A model generated the notes under the pieces. The model saw only the letters and a list, made by a program, of their open reading frames with translations. It made no database searches and was not told where the DNA came from. Shown here in pieces: positions 1 through 8,573 of a DNA stretch of 64,000 nt. Each line of letters begins with the position of its first letter. The stretch's first letter is position 1. The DNA comes from Nonomuraea fuscirosea. GTDB lineage: Bacteria > Actinomycetota > Actinomycetes > Streptosporangiales > Streptosporangiaceae. The stretch is from the NCBI RefSeq assembly GCF_003001935.1, contig NZ_PVNG01000001.1:434001-498000 (forward strand). Direction: 5' to 3'. Both the position numbers and the translations under genes were made by a program.

Positions 1-512
1 ACCAGCTCGGCGATGGCCTCGATGTCGGAGGTCAGCCGGGAGATGACCCGGCCGGAGGTGTAGCCCTCGTGGAAGCTCAGCGACAGCCGCTGGAAGTGGT
101 CGAACACCCTTCTGCGCAGCTCCAGCAGGATGTTCTGGCCGATCGAGCCCATCAGCCCCAGGAACGCCTGCCGGGTGAACGCCTGGATGATCGCGGCGGC
201 CAGGATCACCCCGACCACCGTGACCAGGACCGTGGCGCCCGACCCGGACACGATCGGCGGGATGCCCTCGTCGATCCCCACCGAGACCAGGAACGGGATG
301 GACAGCCCGGCCGCGTTGGAGGTCACGATGATCAGGACGAGCAGCGCGATCTTCTTCCGGTACGGCCGCAGCAGGTCGCCGAGCAGGCGCCGCGACCGCG
401 AGCGCAGCAGCACGGACACCTTGGCCGGCAGCTCGTCCTGATCCTCCGAGGCGACGCCGCGCCAGTCGCCGCTCTTCTCGGGAGCCGTCGTCGTGGTGGC
501 GGGGGTGGTCAT
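1..512 (-). CDS. ABC exporter half-transporter, permease-ATPase (N-terminal part only)
   Basis: The first 170 codons of an ABC exporter subunit; the rest lies beyond the left edge. A Thr-rich cytoplasmic start is followed by two membrane segments (about residues 48-70 and 85-105) and by the motif SGRVISRLTSDIEAI, the coupling region seen in type IV exporter permeases. Its ATG overlaps the stop of the upstream half-transporter in an ATGA junction, so the two are translated together and probably pair as a heterodimer. The ATPase domain cannot be seen, but because the partner has a degenerate catalytic site this subunit should carry the intact one (inference). Substrate unknown; a lipid, peptide or drug are all possible. 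Confidence 0.88.
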   Translation of the reverse strand, partial: MTTPATTTTAPEKSGDWRGVASEDQDELPAKVSVLLRSRSRRLLGDLLRPYRKKIALLVLIIVTSNAAGLSIPFLVSVGIDEGIPPIVSGSGATVLVTVVGVILAAAIIQAFTRQAFLGLMGSIGQNILLELRRRVFDHFQRLSLSFHEGYTSGRVISRLTSDIEAIAEL

Positions 513-2293
513 CGCAGCGCTCCTTCCGAGGCGTCGTCGAAGTCGGCGTCCTGGGCCAGCAGCTCCCGGTATTCGGGCACCTGGGCCAGCAGCTCGCGGT
601 GCTGCCCGACGTGGGTGATGGTGCCGTCGCGCAGCAGCGCGACCTTGTCGGCCAGCAGCACGGTGGAGGCCCGGTGGGCGACCACGATGCCGGTCGCCTC
701 GCGCAGTACGTGCCGCAGCGCCTCCTCCACCAGGGCCTCGGTCTCGGCGTCGAGCGCCGACAGCGTGTCGTCGAGCACGAGGACGCGCGGCTTGCTCAGC
801 ACCGCCCTGGCCAGGGCGAGCCGCTGCCGCTGGCCGCCGGACAGCGACAGCCCCTGCTCGCCGATCCGGGTGTCGAGCCCCCACGGCAGGTCGTAGACGA
901 ACATGGCCTGCGCGGTCTGGATGGCCTGCGCCAGCTCCTCCTCGGTCGCGTCGAGCCGGCCGAGCATGAGGTTCTCGCGCACGCTCATCGAGAACAGCGT
1001 GGGCTCCTCGAACGCCGTCGCCACCACCGAGCGCAGCGTCTTCAGGTCGAGGTCGCGTACGTCGTGACCGTCGATCGTGACCCGGCCGGAGGTCGGGTCG
1101 ATCAGGCGCGGCACCAGCGCGGTCAGGGTGGTCTTGCCCGCCCCGGTCGCGCCCACGATGGCCACCGTCTCGCCCGGCCGCACCTCCAGCCAGACGTCAC
1201 GCAGCACCGGCTCCTCGGAGTCGGCGAAGCGGAAGCCGACGCCCTCGAAGCGCAGGTGGCCGCGCGGCTCCTCGATGGTGCCGGTGCCGCCCTCGATGGC
1301 CGGGACGGTGTCCATGACCTCCATGAGCCGGTCGGCCGAGGTCATCGCCTCCTGGGCCATCGCCAGCAGGTAGCCCAGGCTGGCCACGGGCCAGACGAGC
1401 TGCAGCATCAGCGTGGTGAAGGCGACCAGCGCGCCCAGCGTCAGCGCGCCCTCGCCGACCGCCAGCGCGCCGAGCAGCACCACCAGGGCCAGCGTGATGT
1501 TGGGGATGATCTCCAGGAAGGAGAAGAATTTGGCCGACAGGCGTACCTTGTCCATCGACGAGGCGTACACCTTGCGGGCGGCGTCGTCGTACCGGTCGTA
1601 GACGTGGTGGCGGCGGCCGAACGCCTTGATCGTGCGGATGCCGATCGCGGACTCCTCGACGAGCGTGGCGAGGTCGCCCTGCTCGTCCTGGACCTGGCGG
1701 GAGATCCTGATGTAGCGCTTCTCGAAGCGCAGCGACGTCCACACGATCGGCACGACCGAGGCCAGCACCAGCAGGCCGAGCGGCCAGTACTTGTTCAGCA
1801 GCAGCACGGTGACCGCGCCGACCTGGAGCACGTTCATGACCAGGAAGAGCATGCCGAAGCCGAGGAAGCGGCGGATCGTCGACAGGTCGGTGGTCGCCCG
1901 TGATAACAGCTGCCCCGACTGCCAGTCTCCGTGGAACCCCATGGGCAGGCGCTGCAGGTGCTCGTAGAGGTCGTCGCGAAGTGCGGTCTCCAGGCCGAGC
2001 ACCGGCCGGACCTGCATGTAGCGCCGGAACAGGATCAGCAGCGCCTCCAGGGCGCCGACGCCGATCGCGAGCAGCCCGAGGGGTAGCAGCCCGCCGGCGT
2101 CACCGTGGTGCACGGGCCCGTCGATGACTCTCTCGATGATGAGAGGGAACGCGATGACGGTGGCGATTCCGGCGATCGCCGTCAGCCAGATGATGATCAG
2201 TCTGGTGACGTAGGGGCGGAGGTAGGACTTCATCCGCCACAGTGAGTTGGAGGAGAGCAGGGGACGGCGAGGTTTGTGCGTATCGGGAGGCAT
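509..2293 (-). CDS. ABC exporter half-transporter with degenerate Walker B glutamate
   Basis: A 594-residue fused permease-ATPase of the multidrug/lipid exporter type. Six membrane segments occupy about residues 20-310 and the nucleotide-binding domain about 350-580: Walker A GATGAGKTT, Q-loop in the FEEPTLF stretch, signature LSGGQRQRLALARA, Walker B VLVLDDTLSALD. The residue after the Walker B Asp is Asp rather than the catalytic Glu, the change typical of the inactive ATP site in heterodimeric exporters such as BmrC or TM287. I chose ATG 2293 because the protein then begins a few residues before the first basic and membrane stretch; an in-frame extension to 2425 is possible but has no ribosome site. 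It is the first gene of a two-gene operon with the next gene leftwards. Confidence 0.9.
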   Translation of the reverse strand: MPPDTHKPRRPLLSSNSLWRMKSYLRPYVTRLIIIWLTAIAGIATVIAFPLIIERVIDGPVHHGDAGGLLPLGLLAIGVGALEALLILFRRYMQVRPVLGLETALRDDLYEHLQRLPMGFHGDWQSGQLLSRATTDLSTIRRFLGFGMLFLVMNVLQVGAVTVLLLNKYWPLGLLVLASVVPIVWTSLRFEKRYIRISRQVQDEQGDLATLVEESAIGIRTIKAFGRRHHVYDRYDDAARKVYASSMDKVRLSAKFFSFLEIIPNITLALVVLLGALAVGEGALTLGALVAFTTLMLQLVWPVASLGYLLAMAQEAMTSADRLMEVMDTVPAIEGGTGTIEEPRGHLRFEGVGFRFADSEEPVLRDVWLEVRPGETVAIVGATGAGKTTLTALVPRLIDPTSGRVTIDGHDVRDLDLKTLRSVVATAFEEPTLFSMSVRENLMLGRLDATEEELAQAIQTAQAMFVYDLPWGLDTRIGEQGLSLSGGQRQRLALARAVLSKPRVLVLDDTLSALDAETEALVEEALRHVLREATGIVVAHRASTVLLADKVALLRDGTITHVGQHRELLAQVPEYRELLAQDADFDDASEGALR

Positions 2294-2446
2294 CCCTTCT
2301 AGGCTAATACGTGGGATCAACCGATTTTCTGTGGCCCCACGGTGGGGTTTCCGTATGTGACGTGCGCAAACGTGAAAGATCGTGCACTTCCGGCGGACCG
2401 TTACCCGCTCGCTCGGCGGTCGCACTCACGTCTGAGATGGTGAATC

Positions 2447-2920
2447 ATGATCGAGCAATCCGAGCTGCCGCACCTGCGCCGCTGCGTCGAGCTGGCCACC
2501 CGGGCCCTGGAACTGGGCGACGAACCGTTCGGCTCGGTGCTGGTTTCGGGCGACGGCGCCGCCCTGGCCGAGGACCACAACCGGGTGGCGTCGGGAGACC
2601 GCACCCGGCATCCGGAGTTCGCGCTCGCCCGCTGGGCGGCCGAGCACCTGACACCCGAGCAGCGGGCCGCGGCCACCGTCTACACCTCGGGCGAGCACTG
2701 CCCGATGTGCGCCGCCGCGCACGCCTGGGTCGGGCTGGGCCGCATCGTCTACGCCTCCTCCTCGGTCCAGCTCGACGGCTGGCTGAGCGAGCTGGGCGTG
2801 CCCGCCGCGCCCGTCCGCTCGCTGCCGGTCAACGAGGTCGCGCCCGGGGTCGTCGTCGAGGGACCGGTGCCCGAGCTGGCGGAGGAGGTCCACGAGCTGC
2901 ACCGTCGCTACCACGGATGA
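2447..2920 (+). CDS. Nucleoside/nucleobase deaminase (zinc, CDA fold)
   Basis: A 157-residue cytosolic protein of the cytidine deaminase-like superfamily, guanine/nucleoside deaminase branch. It shows the two zinc-site motifs: H-P-E (in TRHPEFALA, about residue 52), giving one zinc ligand and the proton-shuttling Glu, and SGEHCPMC (about residue 78-85), giving the two cysteine ligands. The family usual is HAE plus PCxxC; here the first has Pro and the second lacks the leading Pro, a variation that leaves ligands and Glu in place. It therefore probably hydrolytically deaminates a free base or nucleoside; the substrate cannot be read from the sequence. It is read divergently from the ABC exporter and precedes the sensor kinase by 54 bp. 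Confidence 0.85.
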   Translation: MIEQSELPHLRRCVELATRALELGDEPFGSVLVSGDGAALAEDHNRVASGDRTRHPEFALARWAAEHLTPEQRAAATVYTSGEHCPMCAAAHAWVGLGRIVYASSSVQLDGWLSELGVPAAPVRSLPVNEVAPGVVVEGPVPELAEEVHELHRRYHG

Positions 2921-2974
2921 CGGTGGGTGTGCGTTTGACCTGCGTTTTGTCATGTAAGTGGCACAGTGTGACGC

Positions 2975-4288
2975 ATGGCGCACTGTCGGTCCATCAGGTG
3001 CAGGATGACGATCGCGACGGTGGTCGTGTTCGGCATCCTGCTGCTGAGCGGGGCGTCGGTGATCTCACTCCTGTACCCGTCGCGGGTCAGGGACAGGATC
3101 GTCGATCAGGCCGACGAGGCCAGCCGGCGCATCACCACGCTCATCGACGACCGTAAGTTTCCCGGCCCCATCCCGCCGCAGGCCGGCGTGGGCCTGCTCC
3201 AGGTCGTCAACCTGGACGGCGAGGTGGTGGCGGCCAGCGCGGGGCTCGAAGGCCGGCCGCCGCTCACCCTGGAGCGGCCCGCGGGCGGCGACTCGCGGGT
3301 CAGCTCCCGGGTGTGCCTGCCCGAGGGCTGCCTGGTGGTCGTGGGCACCAGCAACCGCTCCACCGCCTACGGGTCGGTCGTGGCCTACGCCGCGATCCGT
3401 GAGCCGTTCCAGCTCGAAGCGTCCTACGTCGCCGCCATCCTCTTCGGCGCCTCCGGCGTGCTCCTGGCACTGATGGGCTGGGGCGCCTGGTACGGCGTCG
3501 GCCACGTGCTGGCCCCCGTCGAGCGCATCAGGCGCGGGCTGGAGCGGATCAGCGCCGAGGACCTCAGCCGGCGCATCGAGGTGCCCGGCACCCAGGACGA
3601 GGTGGCCGAGCTGGCCACGACCGTCAACGACACGCTGGCCCGGCTGGAGGACGCCGTGGCCAGGCACCGGCGGTTCGTCTCCGACGCCTCCCACGAGCTG
3701 CGCACCCCGATCACGGCGCTGATGGTACGGCTGGAGGCGGGGATGGAGGAGCGTACCGGGGAGGACTGGCGGGCCGCGCTGAACGACGCCCGGCGATTGT
3801 CCGACATCGTGCAGGACCTGCTGCTGATGGCGCGCCTTGACGCCGGCGCCAACATCCGGCAGGAGCGCATCGACCTGGGACGGCTGGTCGAGGAGGAGGC
3901 CGGGCGCCGCCCCGGCCGGCTGCCGGTCACCCTGAGCCTCGAACCGTGCGTGATCGTCAGGGGGAACCGGCTGCGGCTGGCCCGGCTGTTCACCAACCTG
4001 CTGTCCAACGCCGACCGGTACGGCGACACGCGGGTGCGGGTCTCGGTGTGCCGGCGGGGCGAGGAAGCGCTGCTGGAGGTGTCGGACGACGGGCCGGGCA
4101 TCCCCGAGGACATGCGGGAGACCGTGTTCGAACGCTTCACCCGGCTGGACACGACCAGGTCACGCGACACCGGGGGGAGCGGGCTCGGCCTGCCCATCGC
4201 CCGCGACATCGCCAGGGCTCACGGGGGAGACCTCAGGATCGGGGAAGGACCGGAAACCCGGCTCGTCCTGTGCCTTCCCGCGGACTAG
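2975..4288 (+). CDS. Orphan sensor histidine kinase with HAMP domain
   Basis: A 437-residue membrane kinase. Membrane segment at about residues 12-34, an extracytoplasmic sensor of about 115 residues containing a Cys pair (VCLPEGC), a second segment at about 149-171, HAMP (180-230), HisKA with the phospho-acceptor His near residue 240 in SDASHELRTP, and an HATPase_c domain with N box (LLSNADRYG), G1 (DDGPGIP) and G2 (GGSGLGLPIA). All catalytic boxes are intact, so it should autophosphorylate and transfer to a response regulator; none is encoded nearby. ATG 2975 is used; Met 3005 just before the membrane segment is an alternative. Its last 129 bp overlap the end of the convergent NACHT gene. 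Confidence 0.9.
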   Translation: MAHCRSIRCRMTIATVVVFGILLLSGASVISLLYPSRVRDRIVDQADEASRRITTLIDDRKFPGPIPPQAGVGLLQVVNLDGEVVAASAGLEGRPPLTLERPAGGDSRVSSRVCLPEGCLVVVGTSNRSTAYGSVVAYAAIREPFQLEASYVAAILFGASGVLLALMGWGAWYGVGHVLAPVERIRRGLERISAEDLSRRIEVPGTQDEVAELATTVNDTLARLEDAVARHRRFVSDASHELRTPITALMVRLEAGMEERTGEDWRAALNDARRLSDIVQDLLLMARLDAGANIRQERIDLGRLVEEEAGRRPGRLPVTLSLEPCVIVRGNRLRLARLFTNLLSNADRYGDTRVRVSVCRRGEEALLEVSDDGPGIPEDMRETVFERFTRLDTTRSRDTGGSGLGLPIARDIARAHGGDLRIGEGPETRLVLCLPAD

Positions 4289-7267
4289 CCGCTCCACCGC
4301 CGCCAGCACGTCAGGGCTGGTGCCCGGTCGGTCGCGCAGGACACGCAGGACGTTCTCCAGCCGGTCGGGGCCCCGCCACCAGAGGCAGGCGACGGTGACG
4401 ATATGCAGCACGTCGGCGTCGGGCAGATGGCGGGCGTCCACCTCCAGCTGCTTCAGCAGCCGATCCACGTACTCCCACGTCGGCGGCCGGTCCAGCGCCC
4501 GCGCGTAGGCGCGGATGTCGGGGGTGCGGCTCAGCAGGACGGCGAGCAGATCGGCGACGGGGCTGTGGGGGTGGGCGTCGAGGGTCTCGTCGATCTCCGT
4601 CAGGTAGGGGAGCAGGTCGACGAAGAGATGGGCGAGTGTGGAGTCGTCGCGGAAGGCGATCTCGCGCATCCAGGGCACGCGCCTCGACCGCATCCGGTAC
4701 GGACTCTGAGTCCCTTCACCCTCGCCCGGCCAGGTGAAGAAGGCCAGCTCACGGAGATCGATGACCGGGTCCCGCTCGAACCCGGCCGTCATCATCCTGC
4801 TCCCGCCGCTCACGGAGTGGCGGATCCTGACGGTGCGGGTGAGCGAGTCCCACTCCGCCCTGCTGAGCTGCGCGTGCCACAGCCGGGAGATCCGGCGCCA
4901 CAGCTCGTTCGCCGGCTCGGGCTGTTCGGTGCCGAGCAGGTCCGTGCCCGCGATCGGCTCGTTCGCCGACAGCACGGCGAGCAGCAGCAGGTTGGCGCTG
5001 TAGGCGGCGTACCGGACGGTGGCCTGCGCCCGTACCGGCTGGTAGGCGTCGTACGGGGAGCCGGGCCGCTCCATGAGCGAACCGGCGAACAGCTCGCACA
5101 GGTGCCGGGTCAGCAGCGCGCGCCGGTCGGGCGGGACGGCGGCCAGGCCGTACCCGAGGAAGTCCACGGTGGGCGCGCGGACGGTGAGGGCCGCGAACGA
5201 CAGCAGCGCGTGCATGAAGGCGTCGTCCGGACGGGCGGGGCGGCGGCGGGACGTGGCGAACGCCAGCTCCTCCGCCAGGTCGGCCAGCTCCCTGACGACC
5301 AGCCGGGCGACCAGGTACTCGCCGAACGTGGCGTGCAGGAACTCGTAGGTCTTGAGCCGCTGGTCGTCGCGGAGCGCCTGGGTGGTGTGCACGAAGAAGA
5401 AGCCGCCGATGACGCTCTCGGCCGGAGTCAAGGAGCGGCGCAGGCCCTGGCTCTGGGCGGGGGAGGTCTCCTCCGGCAGCAGCGCCCCCAGGTCGGCGTC
5501 CAGGTCGGGCTCGGCGACCCACTGCCGGCCCCGGTTGAACATCGCGAACGCGGTGATCGACAGGCGCAGCAGGGCGTCCTCCACGGCCCGCGCCAGCTCC
5601 TCGTCCGTGAGGTCCGCCTGCGCCTTGCCGATCTCGCGGGCGGCGAAGCCCTGCAGCAGGCGTTCGTACAGCTCGGCCTCGTGCAGGTCCTCGCGCATGA
5701 GGCGCAGCGCGTTCGCGTCGGCGTCGTACAGGGCGAGCATGAGCAGCAGCAGGGGCTGCTCGGCGAGGTTGCGCACGGTCAGCACCCGCTCCACGGGCAG
5801 CGGCTGGAGGCCGCGCTCGCGGAAGTAGCCGTCGTTGCCGTCGTTCCAGGTGTTGATCCACCGGCGGATCTGGTCGTGGTCGAACGGTTCCAGCCGGATG
5901 ACGGACGTCTCCGGCGGGATCCGCGCCCGGTCGGCCACCGCCGTCCTGGAGGTGACGACGACCGCCAGCGCCCGGCCCCGCTCGGCCTGGGCCTGCTGGA
6001 AGCGGGCCACCCGTTCCAGGTAGTCGCTCTGGTTCACGCCGGTCGCCTGGAGCAGCTCGTCGAAGCCGTCCAGCAGGACGACGGGCAGCGTCCCGCCGCC
6101 CGCGTGCACGAAGTCCGGCCACGACATCGTCTCGTCCAGCGCGGACCTGATGCCGTGCTCGATCTGGGCCAGCACGTCGCTGTCGGCGGGGAGGTCGCGC
6201 AGCTCGACGCGGAGCGGCAGGAACTCGCTCCCGGGCAGCCGGGCGGCCAGCACCCGGGTCAGCACCGACTTGCCCGCGCCCGGCTGGCCGAGCACGAGGA
6301 GGGGCGCGTGCGTGGCCTCGGGCAGGGTGAGATGGCCGGCCAGGAAGGAGGCCAGGTCGTGCCGGCGGGGCAGCGGCGCCCACTCCTCCTCCGCGGTGAC
6401 CGGACGTCTCGCCGTCGGCGGGGGGAGCAGCCGGTAGCCGGGATCGACGTACCCCTGCTCCAGCGAGGGGATCCGCATCCCCGGCGGCGTCTGGGCGGAG
6501 GACACGGACGGGCGGGCGAGCACGGCCCGGTTCGCCCTGATCAGCGCCGCCAGCCGGTCGGACGGAGTGCGCGTCACCGGGATCGCGGCGAGCTGCCGCC
6601 TGATGCCGTCGAGCCCGCGCGCCAGGTCCCTGACCTGCGCCCGGGTGGCCTGGTGGTCGACGCGGTCGGCCCAGCACGCCACCTCGGGGAAGTCGGCCGC
6701 GAGCCGGTGGAACAACTCCTCGTAACGGCGTCTGGCGCGCGGCGGCAGGTCGCCGGCGAGCCTCGCCCTGGTGGTCTCGTCCCAGCGGTCCCAGCACGCC
6801 AGCCCGGACAGGAAACCGGTCAGCGAGACGGTGTAGTCCGCGTAGGTCTCCTCGACGCTCCTCAGCACCTTCTCGAACGGGACGGCGGGGGAGGGCAGCG
6901 GCGCCCGGCACGAGATCAGCGACCGCCCGACCTCCTCCGCGCCGGTGATCCTGCGCTGGTCGTCCGGCGTGAGCTCGCGCAGCACGTCCACCTCGGCGAG
7001 CGCGTCGAGGTAGGCGGTGACCACGATGACCGAGTGCGCCGCGGCCAGCCGCTGCGTGGTGTCGTACCGGCTCAGGCCCTTGACCTGGTCGCGCAGCCGG
7101 CGGAGGAACGCGTCGCCGAGCCGTACGGCCTCGGCCCGCGCGTCGAACAGGTCGATCGCGCCCAGCCCGAACAGGGCCATGGACGAGGCCTTGTCGAGGA
7201 CGTCCGTGATCGCGCTCGGGCCGCCGAGCAGCGCCACGGCGTCGCGATAGGTCACTATCCGCCGCAT
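4160..7267 (-). CDS. NACHT-domain NTPase with NNH7-like N-terminal helical domain
   Basis: A 1035-residue STAND NTPase. Residues about 1-230 are helical and begin with TYRDAVALLGG, resembling the NACHT N-terminal helical domain 7 seen in actinobacterial conflict proteins. The NACHT core follows: Walker A GQPGAGKS (about 325), Walker B VVLLDGFDEL (about 395), sensor VVVTSRT (about 425), and the winged-helix region ending in FLHATFGEYLVARL (about 650). The remaining 380 residues are helical with no family I can name and presumably form the ligand sensor. Known bacterial NACHT proteins recognise phage components and trigger cell suicide or effector activity; no separate effector is encoded here, so the N-terminal domain would have to act. 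It is a single-gene unit whose tail overlaps the convergent kinase gene by 129 bp. Confidence 0.88.
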   Translation of the reverse strand: MRRIVTYRDAVALLGGPSAITDVLDKASSMALFGLGAIDLFDARAEAVRLGDAFLRRLRDQVKGLSRYDTTQRLAAAHSVIVVTAYLDALAEVDVLRELTPDDQRRITGAEEVGRSLISCRAPLPSPAVPFEKVLRSVEETYADYTVSLTGFLSGLACWDRWDETTRARLAGDLPPRARRRYEELFHRLAADFPEVACWADRVDHQATRAQVRDLARGLDGIRRQLAAIPVTRTPSDRLAALIRANRAVLARPSVSSAQTPPGMRIPSLEQGYVDPGYRLLPPPTARRPVTAEEEWAPLPRRHDLASFLAGHLTLPEATHAPLLVLGQPGAGKSVLTRVLAARLPGSEFLPLRVELRDLPADSDVLAQIEHGIRSALDETMSWPDFVHAGGGTLPVVLLDGFDELLQATGVNQSDYLERVARFQQAQAERGRALAVVVTSRTAVADRARIPPETSVIRLEPFDHDQIRRWINTWNDGNDGYFRERGLQPLPVERVLTVRNLAEQPLLLLMLALYDADANALRLMREDLHEAELYERLLQGFAAREIGKAQADLTDEELARAVEDALLRLSITAFAMFNRGRQWVAEPDLDADLGALLPEETSPAQSQGLRRSLTPAESVIGGFFFVHTTQALRDDQRLKTYEFLHATFGEYLVARLVVRELADLAEELAFATSRRRPARPDDAFMHALLSFAALTVRAPTVDFLGYGLAAVPPDRRALLTRHLCELFAGSLMERPGSPYDAYQPVRAQATVRYAAYSANLLLLAVLSANEPIAGTDLLGTEQPEPANELWRRISRLWHAQLSRAEWDSLTRTVRIRHSVSGGSRMMTAGFERDPVIDLRELAFFTWPGEGEGTQSPYRMRSRRVPWMREIAFRDDSTLAHLFVDLLPYLTEIDETLDAHPHSPVADLLAVLLSRTPDIRAYARALDRPPTWEYVDRLLKQLEVDARHLPDADVLHIVTVACLWWRGPDRLENVLRVLRDRPGTSPDVLAAVERLVRGKAQDEPGFRSFPDPEVSPVSPGDVAGDGQAEPAPPGVA

Positions 7268-7305
7268 CAGGCCCAGTCTGCCGGATCTCCGCCCGCGCCG
7301 GGCGC

Positions 7306-7402
7306 GATCGCCGCGGTCGGTGGATCGCCGCGGTCAGATCACGGGGTCGGCAGGTCGTCGGGGTCCGTAGATCGTCGGGTCCGTAGATCGTCGCGGTCCG
7401 TA
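7306..7402. repeat. Array of about five imperfect 16-17 bp direct repeats
   Basis: Units close to GATCGTCGCGGTCCGTA follow one another between the NACHT and TetR starts: 7306-7322, 7323-7335 (partial), 7353-7369, 7370-7385, 7386-7402. Two 16-base copies of GGTCCGTAGATCGTCG (7362-7377 and 7378-7393) are identical. The last unit runs into TAGAAT, a good -10 box 5 nt before the TetR start codon. The array could be a cooperative binding site for the TetR protein or a slippage expansion. Confidence 0.75.
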
Positions 7403-7411
7403 GAATGAGCT

Positions 7412-8059
7412 ATGAGCATCGAGCGCCTCTCCCGGGGACGCATCGTCGCCGCGGCCATCGACCTCATCGAGCGCGAGGGCGCCGACGCGGTCTCCATGCG
7501 GCGCATCGCGGCCGAGCTCGGCGTGGGGGTGATGTCGCTCTACAACCACGTGCCCAACAAGGACGCCCTGCTCAACGGGGTGGCCGAGGCGGTGCTGAGC
7601 CGGATCGAGTTCACCGACGACCCCGACGCCCACTGGACCGACCGGGTGCGCGCGCAGGCGCGGGCCTTCCGGCAGATCGCCCACCACCATCCGCGCTCGA
7701 CCATGCTGGTCGTCAGCCGCCAGCTCCACTCAGCCGCCGGGCTGCTGCCCGTCGAGCGGGCGCTGGCCACGCTGCGCGGCGCCGGGTTCGACGGGGCGGA
7801 CGCGGTGCGGATGCTGCGCATGTTCATCGCCTACATCGTCGGCTCGCTGCTGCGCGAGGTCGGGGTGACGCCCGCGTTCGCGCCCGAGCAGACCAGGACG
7901 ATCACGGCGGACGGCGTCGATCCCGCGCTGTTCCCCGAGGTGAGCTCGCTGGCGGAGCTGCTGGCCGAGTGCGACCACGAGGCCGAGTTCGAGTTCGGGC
8001 TCGAACTGCTGATCAAGGCGATCGAGGCGCACGCGGGCCGTCGGGAGGGCACCCGGTGA
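7412..8059 (+). CDS. TetR family regulator (TetR_C all-alpha ligand domain)
   Basis: A 215-residue repressor. The N-terminal helix-turn-helix covers about residues 8-55 (GRIVAAAIDLIEREG, then MRRIAAELGVGVMSLYNHV), and the longer C-terminal domain resembles the tetracycline-repressor-type ligand domain common in actinomycetes. There is no ribosome site; TAGAAT at 7401-7406 lies 5 nt before ATG, suggesting a leaderless message. It sits between the divergent NACHT gene, with which it shares a repeat-filled promoter region, and a convergent wall hydrolase. Its target is not evident; autoregulation and control of the NACHT gene are the obvious candidates (inference). Confidence 0.9.
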   Translation: MSIERLSRGRIVAAAIDLIEREGADAVSMRRIAAELGVGVMSLYNHVPNKDALLNGVAEAVLSRIEFTDDPDAHWTDRVRAQARAFRQIAHHHPRSTMLVVSRQLHSAAGLLPVERALATLRGAGFDGADAVRMLRMFIAYIVGSLLREVGVTPAFAPEQTRTITADGVDPALFPEVSSLAELLAECDHEAEFEFGLELLIKAIEAHAGRREGTR

Positions 8060-8086
8060 GCTGCTCCGGATGCCCTCCGGAACGGG

Positions 8087-8542
8087 CTAGTACCAGTTGT
8101 GTGATCTCCAGTGCCCCCAGGCGCCGCAAGGCCTGCCGTACCTCCCCTTGATGTAGGCCAGGCCCCACCGGATCTGCGTCTCCGGGTTGGACTTCCAGTC
8201 GCGGCCGGCACCGCTCATCTTGCCGGCGGGAAGGGCCTGCGGGATGCCGTACGCGCCCGACGAGCGGTTGAGCGCCTTGTGGTTCCATCCGCTCTCGCGG
8301 GTCCACAGGTTGTCCAGGCAGTGGAACTCCCGGGCGTTCCAGGAGCGCTGGACGACGTGGTCGAGGGCGATCTTCTTGTTCCGGGTCGACGGCCGCACGG
8401 CCGCCATCTTCGGCTGCGCCGACGTGGTCCAGACGCCGGTCCTGACCGGTGGCCGGGACTCGGCCAGGGCCGGTAGGGCGGTGCCGAACGCGGTGATCGC
8501 GGTGACGGAGATGAGTGTGCCGCTCAGGGCTCGCTTGTCCAC
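8087..8542 (-). CDS. Secreted SLT/lysozyme-fold wall hydrolase
   Basis: A 151-residue precursor. GTG 8542 is chosen because GAGGA lies 6 nt upstream and the protein then starts with a classical signal peptide (VDKRALSGTLISVTAITAFG, cleavage near ALA-ES). The mature part has the compact transglycosylase/lysozyme-like fold of actinobacterial resuscitation-type proteins: LWTRESGWNHKALN with the catalytic Glu, RSSGAYGIPQALP, then TQIRWGLAYIKGRYGRPC and a C-terminal WGHWRSHNWY. Likely role: cleaving peptidoglycan glycan strands outside the membrane during growth or spore germination. It has a paralogue 336 bp away in the same orientation and an unusually structured leader. Confidence 0.88.
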   Translation of the reverse strand: MDKRALSGTLISVTAITAFGTALPALAESRPPVRTGVWTTSAQPKMAAVRPSTRNKKIALDHVVQRSWNAREFHCLDNLWTRESGWNHKALNRSSGAYGIPQALPAGKMSGAGRDWKSNPETQIRWGLAYIKGRYGRPCGAWGHWRSHNWY

Positions 8543-8573
8543 GGGAATCCTCACTGTCGGGTCGCGTGCGGAC

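Noticed and set aside
7306..7402. Plasmid or chromosomal origin iterons
   Set aside because: No replication protein gene nearby and no DnaA boxes; the array lies in a divergent promoter region.
4403..7408. A 1001-codon open frame on the plus strand opposite the NACHT gene
   Set aside because: Its composition is Arg/Gly/Val/Gln-rich with no motif, as expected of antisense frames in GC-rich DNA; the minus-strand frame has clear NACHT motifs.
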